A DNA stretch of 64,000 nucleotides. It comes from Anaspis maculata. Taxonomy: Eukaryota > Arthropoda > Insecta > Coleoptera > Scraptiidae. The notes below the pieces were generated by a model, which made no database searches, was not told the origin of the DNA, and saw only the letters and a list, made by a program, of their open reading frames with translations. Positions within the stretch are counted from its first letter, which is position 1; the number at the start of each line of letters is the position of its first letter. Positions 57,029-64,000 of this stretch are shown piece after piece. Position numbers and translations under genes: made by a program. The stretch lies in contig OX421963.1 in assembly GCA_949128115.1 (NCBI GenBank), positions 4,712,001 through 4,776,000 of the forward strand, read 5' to 3'.

Positions 57029-59094
57029 TTCAGAAAGATGGAAATTTGAAACTCTGCGACATTTTTATGTGATGATGACAGATGACGGGTGATTTTGACA
57101 AGTGTATCGCTGAGAAGCAAAGCCGTTTGATGTTTAAATTTTTTCACAGTGCATGAACTGGGGCTCGGTTTTGTGGCAGAACGGCTTAGAATGATAAAAT
57201 AAAGGGGAATGAAATATTTGGGAATAAAATTAGATTTACGGGCGATATAGGAAAGGAAAGAAATTGGGTTGAGGAATGCGAAATATATCGATTTTGGCCG
57301 GCCAGCATTGGAACCGGATGCAGGCAAAAGGCATCGACGTTTGTAGGCCAGAGGGTTGTGACGGGAGACGGGGTGTGGGAAAATAAGGATAGGTCCAGGA
57401 ACAGTGACGAAGGGAGAACATTCGAGTGGTAAGAGTCGAGCACGACGGGTGTATTTTGCGGGAAGATAACTAATATTTTTGAAGAAGAATAAATTAAAAA
57501 AAAGTGCTAAAACACTGTGATAGATTTGTAGTAAATCAGTGATGTGGAAGGAAAACCTTAAGGCAAGTCTGATTTCTATTGTAATCGAATGCGAATGGTT
57601 TAAATAAGATTGAAGTAACTGTTTTGGTTTAAAAAAATTATAGTAGGTTTTGTTTGATCTTTTGAACAGCCATGATAAGCGTCAAGCCGATTTGAATTCT
57701 TTGTAATTGCTCTGAGCTTTTAAAATGCGGCCCCTTGTTTTCAGATAACTACCTTCCAGATGCAAGAAAAAGGGTGAAACCTCAGCAACCCTTTTAAGAG
57801 ATTTGGCTTCCGACAGAGCATGATTTTGTAGACTCTATTAGCTGAGACAAGCACTAGCAGTATTTATGCAAATCAAATCTGGGCAAAATCTTGATTACGC
57901 GAAATTTCCCAATAGAATAAGATATTTAACCCTTTCGCGCGACAAAGAATTTAAAGGCATGAGGCCGAGTTTCCAAAGAGAAACCCCTTGAGTAATGCTA
58001 AGAAAATTCAGTGTCGTTTCGAAACACTTCAAGATAAGAAATGAACGAGACATGAAAGGACACTATCGGGTTTGGGCGGATTTTGGGCCACGGGAGACCA
58101 GTTTTTTGCCGAATTTTGCCACTGCTTTCTCGTATTGGTGGAAATCGATCATGTGATATGTATAAGTGTGTAATTTCTCATATTTATGTAAATATCTGTA
58201 CTGATTGCCTGTCTTCTTGATGATTTATGTGAAGATAATTTTGATCGACCATTGGGCCCAGCCTGATTTCTATGATTTTAGTGAATCTTTCAACTGTTTC
58301 TCCTAAACCATAAAACATAGGATTCTAATTCTTTCGCTGATGAATAGCTGACTTAAAACAGGACGAGATAAGATACTTTTTGTTTGTCACCGACCAGCAC
58401 CCAGCCGCCGATCCCGGCCGCCGCCCCTCAACGAAAAAAAAAAAGAAGTCCGATTTCCGAATTTTTGCAGACTCATGCTTCCTCGAGCACTCTAGATCAC
58501 CTAATCACAAACGATGTGACATCTACTTTCTACCGCCTCCTGTGTGAACAACTGAACAATTGTAGTTGAGGCATTTTATTCCTCAACCAGAAGATTTCAA
58601 CTGACACAACAACTGAACAAAACTTTGTTCTTTCGCTTATGAGTAACTGACATAATGCGGTGCGTAAAGGCTTGAAGGCTATGTTGAGTTTCTTCGCTGC
58701 TCCCTTTAGCCATTCTCAAACGAAAAACTTCTCAACCAACCAATCCTCAACCTATCGACTCAATGCGTTCTTTAGTGTAGAATTCACGTGAGCATTGTAC
58801 TGAAGCAGTATTCGCGATTCAAATAATTTATCCCGCCACAAGTTCTTCCATTTTTAGCTAAGTCGCTTCAGCTTTCCCTCCGTCAAAGATCTAATGAGAA
58901 TTTGTAACTCTAGAATCGGATCAGCTCTGCAAAATTGAAAAACTAATTTCCATTTTTATTCCATTGTCAAACAATGCAAATTCCACTGCTCAATTTAAAG
59001 AGATCTCCGATTTCAAAGTCCGCCACCGTATCCAAAACAAATTAAAGAAACAAGATTCATTGGCATGAGGTCCAAACCACCGTCAACATAATAC
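57029..59094. other. Region upstream of the heme lyase gene, nothing else recognised
   Basis: 57030-57450 should include the 5' UTR and promoter of the heme lyase gene. A short upstream ATG frame (10 codons) precedes the start. No TATA box is obvious. 57450-59094 has no recognisable repeat or coding frame. Confidence 0.3.
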
Positions 59095-59602
59095 TGTTAC
59101 GAGCAGCGATTCTGGAGAACACGCGATCTTTCTAGACTCTTCCCATTAGGTCGCAGTGTACAAGTGCGGAGCTTTAGTGCATTCCAGAACATGCGTGTAG
59201 GCTTTGGCCCGCGGAACTGAATGGAGACTTCAACAGCGAGTTGAGATACTCCTGTCTATTTTGGCGGAGGTGCCGGCTTAACCGCACGTTGGTAATGCCG
59301 TAAAATGTATAGGATTTTTCGGAAGTCGCCTAGAAATCGTATGCTGAGTCACTGTGGAATTTGCTGAAGGACTCGTGAAATATACGAGATCAGTAGTCGC
59401 AGATATATAAAGCACCAATCCCCAGCCCATGGAGTAGTATTGAATTAGGAGTGATCGAGAACGATGGAAGCGAGAGTCTCAGCGATATTCCCAAGCGCAA
59501 TAATTGTTGGTGTGTATTGATTGTAGTACGAAACTATGAAAAGTGTGTGTTTTAAAACGATCGTCTCAATTATAACCGAACCTGTACGCAAAATACGTGA
59601 CA
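59095..59602 (+). repeat. Gypsy 5' LTR
   Basis: It starts TGTTACGA and ends ACGTGACA. The part from 59350 on matches 61610-61889, including GTCACTGTGGAATTTGCTG, GAGTAGTATTGAA, GAACGATGGAAGCGAGAGT and AACGATCGTCTCAATTATAA. A TATA box, GATATATAAAGCACC, lies at about 59402-59416 and is altered to TATATGAAGC in the 3' copy. Just after the LTR, CGGTCTCAGAAAGCG (59605-59619) resembles a tRNA-Leu primer-binding site (expected TGGTGTCAGAAGTGGG) with several mismatches. Confidence 0.75.
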
Positions 59603-59949
59603 TCCGGTCTCAGAAAGCGATATAATTGAGAGTAATTTGGCCTGCGACTACAAAGTGCTCGGAAGTATTGGAATTGGTTCGTAAATGTCGGAGACGAGAA
59701 GTATGTCAAAGAGAGGATTCGGAGACCTTGCGGCTATCGTCCTAGAAGTGGAGAATGTTCTAGAAAAGCAGAAAAAGAAGTATATAGAAGAGAAATAAAA
59801 AGAGAAGAAGCGTCTAGAAGAGCTAATGGCGGCTATGGAACAACACACGCGCTACAGCAACGGCAATATGAGGAATCTAGCAGAAAAACTGCAACGATTG
59901 AGGCAAACATTGGGCAGCTGAAACAACGTGTCCAGAGTACTGCCGTGAG

Positions 59950-61020
59950 TAATACGGTGGCTCCGATATTCAACGTGTGAAACTGCCAAACTTTGATGGA
60001 CAAAGTCCATGGACGACCTACGGAAGGCAATTTGACGTTGTTGCTGAGGTGAACAGGTGGACGTGGAATGACGAAGATAAAGCTAAGGCATTCATCCTTG
60101 CTCTGAGAGGTCCAGCGTTGGAGTTGCTACAGACGCTTCCGGAGAGTGAGCAGAAAAGGACTTACAGAAGCTTCTCAACGTTCTGGAAATCTGCTATGGG
60201 GATCATTGCGGACGGCAGTTCATCAAGCTAATTTTTTGGCAAGAACTCAGAGAAGTGGAGAGAGCTTACAGGAATTTGGAGCTGATGTCCAAAGGCTGGC
60301 TCTTCTAGCGTACCCAATGAGCCTTATGAATAAAGATTAGGCAATTGCTTTCTCTTGATTTTTTCTTTCTAGGAAATTCTCAAAAAAACTCACAAACTTC
60401 ATGCAATTCATTAATTTAGGTTTCACTGAGCATTTGAGTAACAGATTGAAATAATAATAATGGTTTAAAGTCTCCTTTCCAAATGTTTCTCCGTTTTTTG
60501 CTGCTAGAATTCAAGCAAAAGCAATTGCTCCATCTTTATTCATAAGGCCCAATGTACCCAGCGCACCACTTGACATCATAAGAGATAACTTCGTCTATGG
60601 AATTCGAGACCAAGATCTGTGTGAGATGGTGATGATCAAAAACCCAGTCGACATCAGCGACGCACTGACTCAGGCGATCTTCATGAGGGAGTCAAAGAGG
60701 TTTTCAATTGTTAAGTCAAGGCGGTGGGCGTTGAGGAATCCGGAGGTACTGCCGAGAAATCGATCGAGAAAATTTTTAGGAAATCCTCAACTCTTTATTG
60801 TCTCGGAACAATTCCCAAGACTAGCCAAGACCTGGAGAAAGGTCGCGTTGCTTCGAATGTGAAAAACTAGGACATCTTCGTCGGGACTGCAGGCAATGGT
60901 CGAGATCAGCAGACCATTCCATGGTGGAACGGGGAGCCGCTGATCGAGGAGGTCATCAATCAAAAGAAAGCAATCGCACAGGAGGAAGACCGCGTTGCTT
61001 AAACTGTGGAAAGGATGACC
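59950..61020 (+). pseudogene. Gypsy gag remnant with two CCHC knuckles
   Basis: The capsid-like part reads KLPNFDGQSPWTTY, AKAFILALRGPALELL and LPESEQKRTY (59977-60150), then GESLQEFGADVQRLALLAYP in another frame (60250-60316). After the MITE it resumes with PSAPLDIIRDNFVYGIRD (60558-60615) and SDALTQAIFMRES. Two knuckles follow in different frames: CFECEKLGHLRRDC (60854-60895) and CLNCGKDDHLQRDC (60997-61038). Frameshifts and stops separate the pieces, so no protein can be made. Confidence 0.75.
60322..60547. mobile_element. MITE inserted in gag, ~9-bp target duplication
   Basis: The ends CCTTATGAATAAAG are perfect inverted copies, and similarity continues through GCAATTGCTTT to about 35 bases. 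The flanks are CCCAATGAG on the left and CCCAATGTA on the right, identical in the first seven of nine positions. A 9-base duplication is typical of Mutator-like elements; class assignment is inference. It splits the gag reading between LAYP and PSAPLD. Confidence 0.75.
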
Positions 61021-61411
61021 ACCTGCAGCGTGATTGCTGGCAACAGTACCGTTCAGCAGACTGTTCCATGGTAGAACCAGGAGATGCTGATCGATGAAGT
61101 CAACATCGTCCTAAAAAGAGTCATGGCAATGGCAACACGAATGGTCTTTCTCGAAGACCACGCAACAAAGACTACAGGTACGGCAAGAGTGTGAACCAGC
61201 AGAGTGGAAACGTCGCAGTCAAGGCAGTTGTCATTGAAACCCCAAGGAATTGGACTACGGTTGAGATCAAAAAGAGCAGCGCGAGGACCCAGCCATCGGT
61301 TCACTTGCTGGAAGAAAGTAACTTGGCACGGACAGAGTAACAGTAAAATTCGAGAATGAGCTGCTGAAGAGAGTCTGGGAGAGTCCTGATGAGAAGAAGG
61401 AGAGGGTTTAA

Positions 61412-61606
61412 TTGGTGCTTCCCAAGAAGAGATTGGAAGAAGTCCCGAAGGAGATGCACGATGGCGTCACTGGAGGGCACCTTGGGGTGAACAAGACGTT
61501 GGCCAAAGTGCGTGAGCGGTTCTACTGGGTGAACTGCCGGAACGACGTGAAAACATGGTGTCGCCAGTGCGAGGTTTGTGCGGCCAGCAAAGGACCAAGA
61601 ACTTCA
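61412..61606 (+). pseudogene. Gypsy integrase zinc-finger fragment
   Basis: The frame holds the H2C2 zinc finger that begins integrase: HDGVTGGHLGVNKTLAKV, RERFYWVNCRNDV, WCRQCEVCAASKGPR. The metal ligands (His, His, Cys, Cys) are all present. The catalytic core that should follow is absent because the sequence jumps into the 3' LTR at about 61607. Confidence 0.85.
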
Positions 61607-61889
61607 GGGTCACTGTGGAATTTGCTGGAGAACCTATGGAACATTCGAGATCAATAGTCGCAGATATATGAAGCACCGATAATCAGCCTATGGAGTAGTA
61701 TTGAACTGGAAGTGATCGAGAACGATGGAAGCGAGAGTACCAGCGATATTCCCAAGCGCAATAATTATTGTTTAAGTGTATTTATTGTAGTACGCAGAAA
61801 GAAACAGTGTATGTTTTGAAACGATCGTCTCAATTATAATTGAACCCGTACGCGAACGTCTACGTTCAGTACGAACCCGTACGTAACAA
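61607..61889 (+). repeat. Truncated Gypsy 3' LTR
   Basis: It matches the 3' half of the 5' LTR from GTCACTGTGGAATTTGCTG to a CGTAACA end. The first 250 bases of the LTR are missing. Extra sequence near the end repeats GAACCCGTACG twice. Confidence 0.75.
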
Positions 61890-62878
61890 TGCCTACGTCT
61901 CAATCCGACAGCCCAATTTAAGCTCCTTGAAGGCGCGCTGCGGTACTTGGGTGACCACTCCTGAAACAGGCCATCCAACCAAAATATCTAGAGATCTGCC
62001 CAATCGAGACAAAGCAGAAGGTTAGATAGAATAAGTCACGTCCGCCCAGGAAGACTGACGAAACGTGCTGGATTTGTGAAAGAGTCGACATAACGCGGCA
62101 TCTTGCATCTTGTCGACAGAGCTAGGTCAACACCAAACGAGAGTCTCATTCCTGACTTTTCCTTGGAAGTTTTTCACGAATACTTCGAAATGAGTCGAAA
62201 TCAGTATTAAGCTAAGAGGTTGATTTTCTTTCTCACAAACTTTGACCAAGAAACCAAATTGATTTTGGTAGATTCGGATCCGGACGGACAACCGACCGTA
62301 TGTGAAACTTCACGGAGTTGGAACGAGGCTATCAGGCTCTGGCGCTCTTGAATTATTTCCCTCAACTTACTGTCCTGGATTTTTTACGGTCGATTCGGAA
62401 CAATGTGTGTAGTGCTAAGGAAAAAGAGTGCTTTGGAGTTGTGTGGATTGTGTAGAAGTTTTGTGCTCGCGTCAGGGAAGTCAATCCAACGTAGTCACGG
62501 ACCCTTTCGTTTCAAAATGGCCACACAAACTCAACGATTATAGCCTTTGCCTCCAGCTGTACCAAGCCTATCTGAATCAGGATTCCATTTGGGGAGTAAG
62601 TGGAACATAGTTTCACTTCACGTAGGCCTGAATTGAACTGTATTCTTTCCCAGACCAGCCGTACTCACTGAGTCACAATGTGGTGCCTAGATGTTTGATG
62701 GTAAGTCCATCCAAGCACTGGGACCAAGAAGCGCACGGTTGACGTGATTTCTGTCTTCAACCTCCGGCGTAGGTGAGGATGTCCGACACTCCGTCGATTT
62801 TCCTCTACACATTGCTGTATTGCCGGTTGCAAGCGTGATGTACTCGGAAAGTTTGCCCATGACCATGACCACCATAGT
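61890..62878. other. Low-copy DNA, one weak zinc-knuckle-like frame
   Basis: At about 62065-62115 (+) a frame reads TCWICERVDITRHLASCRQS, similar to a retroelement zinc knuckle but with abnormal spacing. Nothing else was recognised. Confidence 0.25.
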
Positions 62879-64000
62879 TAGTGGAGCGAAATCGGCCTGA
62901 AAAGTCGTCGTTTTTTTTTTAAGGTATAACAGCACCAAACCTTATAGGTCTTATAGAGAATCAAATTCCACGTATGTATGGTCATTTTGGGGATGATCTT
63001 GTGGTAGGGACCTTTTTTATGGGCAAAGAACCTCAAAAATTGGAAATTAGCAGTTCAGCATTCACAACGTTATATTTCTGGATCCAGTTGAGCTATCGGT
63101 CTGTTCTTTTTTTTAAATAAAAGTACATTGAAAAACCTTTCCAATGGTACATCACTGACTAAAGATTATTGTTCACGAACGTGTTTATAGAACAATAAAC
63201 ATTATATTGACCAAAAATGCAGTCCCTTTTTGACCATGCGAGGAACTTCTTTCCTCGTAGGAATTTTTATATACAACCTGCGAGGAAAATGAAGCCGAAA
63301 TATCAGAGAAAATTTTAAAGAAAGTTTCATTGATCTAGACCGTATAGTTTGTCAGTTATGAATTTTTTTCTGGCGCATTGAGTTGGAACGTCGCTCGGCG
63401 TGTGCTTGCATACAGTAAATCGCCGCATAACAAACAGTGAACGCGGCACGGCGCGGCGATTTACTGTATGCAAGCACACGCGGGGCGACGTTCCAACTCA
63501 ATGCGCCAGAAAAAAATTCATAACTGACAAACTATACGGCCTAGATCAATGAAACTTTCTTTAAAATTTTCTCTGATATTTCGGCTTCATTTTCCTCGCA
63601 GGTTGTATCTAGAAATTCCTACGAGGAAAGAAGTTCTTCGCATGGTCAAAAAGGGACTGCATTTTTGGTCAATATAGTGTTTATTGTTCTATAAACACGT
63701 TCGTGAACAATTATCTTTAGTCAGTGATGTACCATTGGAAAGGTTTTCCCATGTACTTTTATTTAAAAAAAAGAACAGACCGATAGCTCAACTGGATCCA
63801 GAAATATAACGTTGTGAATGCTGAACTGCTCATTTTCAATTTTTGAGGTTTTTTACCCATAAAAAAGGTCCCTACCACAAGATCATCCCCAAAATGACCA
63901 TACATACGTGGAATTTAGTTCTCTACAAGACCTATAAGGTTTGGTGCTGTTATACCTTCAAAAAAAAAACGACGACTTTTCAGGCCGATTTCGCTCCACT
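62879..64000. repeat. Near-perfect palindrome at the window edge
   Basis: The left arm 62879-63426 and right arm 63453-64000 pair around a 26-base spacer (63427-63452). Mismatches are few, about one in 20-25 by eye (for example GAATCAAATTCC against GAACTAAATTCC). The right arm is still matching at the last base, so the true element is probably longer. The stem next to the spacer is GC-rich (CGCCGC, GCAAGCACACG). No ORF is conserved through it. The likely nature is a young foldback element; an assembly hairpin cannot be excluded. Confidence 0.85.

Larger units (their letters stand above)
59095..61889 (+). mobile_element. Internally deleted Ty3/Gypsy element
   Basis: In order: a 5' LTR (59095-59602), a degraded primer-binding site, a gag remnant, two zinc knuckles, a piece of integrase zinc finger, and a truncated 3' LTR (about 61607-61889). 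Protease, reverse transcriptase, RNase H and the integrase core are missing. The integrase fragment runs straight into the middle of the 3' LTR. Gag is interrupted by a MITE (60322-60547). No flanking target-site duplication matches. It is a dead element. Confidence 0.8.

Overview
This window reads as nuclear DNA of an insect. The evidence is an intact RNase H-bearing non-LTR retrotransposon, Ty3/Gypsy remnants, many short TA-flanked inverted-repeat elements of the kind common in insect genomes, and one intronless eukaryotic gene for mitochondrial holocytochrome c synthase. The order could not be determined. There are no bacterial operons, no CRISPR array and no complete tRNA or rRNA gene. Almost everything else is repeats, and the dominant architecture is large inverted repeats (foldback elements), often one inside another.

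Layout. 1-2.0 kb: a degraded coding-like stretch, a 42-bp tandem repeat, and an inverted-repeat element rich in an 18-bp palindrome that contains a Gypsy LTR fragment. 2.0-7.57 kb, minus strand: a full-length LINE with both ORFs open, a poly(A) tail and a candidate 11-bp target-site duplication. 7.8-11.2 kb: a foldback element holding a second, wholly palindromic element. 11.2-16.3 kb: an element with ACCCGGGT ends and AGATCTGATC-type subterminal repeats, split by a probable 2.6-kb solo LTR. 16.3-19.3 kb: degenerate minisatellite, low-copy DNA and a 0.45-kb MITE. 19.3-23.1 kb: two long inverted-repeat elements end to end. 23.4-26.0 kb: minisatellite, then a broken LINE. 27.4-30.0 kb: a TCACG-rich minisatellite and a 1.4-kb TIR element. 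31.3-34.9 kb: two segments repeated at the same spacing of about 1.81 kb. 36.5-43.5 kb: nested palindromes, one with another element sitting exactly on its axis of symmetry. 43.5-47.9 kb: low-copy DNA. 47.9-49.1 kb: a 20/40-bp satellite interrupted by two MITEs. 49.4-52.0 kb: a foldback whose centre carries a CXC-type cysteine-rich ORF. 52.0-53.8 kb: an ATTTCTG minisatellite. 54.8-55.5 kb: a tRNA-like SINE head and a MITE. 56.2-57.0 kb: holocytochrome c synthase, minus strand. 59.1-61.9 kb: an internally deleted Gypsy element with its own MITE insertion. 62.9-64.0 kb: a near-perfect palindrome running off the window end.

The only gene with a clear host function is holocytochrome c synthase. 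The LINE is the only element here whose own proteins look intact. The inverted-repeat elements are non-coding apart from the CXC remnant and would need enzymes supplied from elsewhere. The most unusual signals are the density and nesting of palindromes, the CAGGGTG-ended elements found inside larger palindromes (once exactly at the dyad), the CXC ORF in a foldback centre, and the young palindrome at the right edge. Repeat boundaries were read by eye and are approximate to a few bases unless a terminal motif is given.
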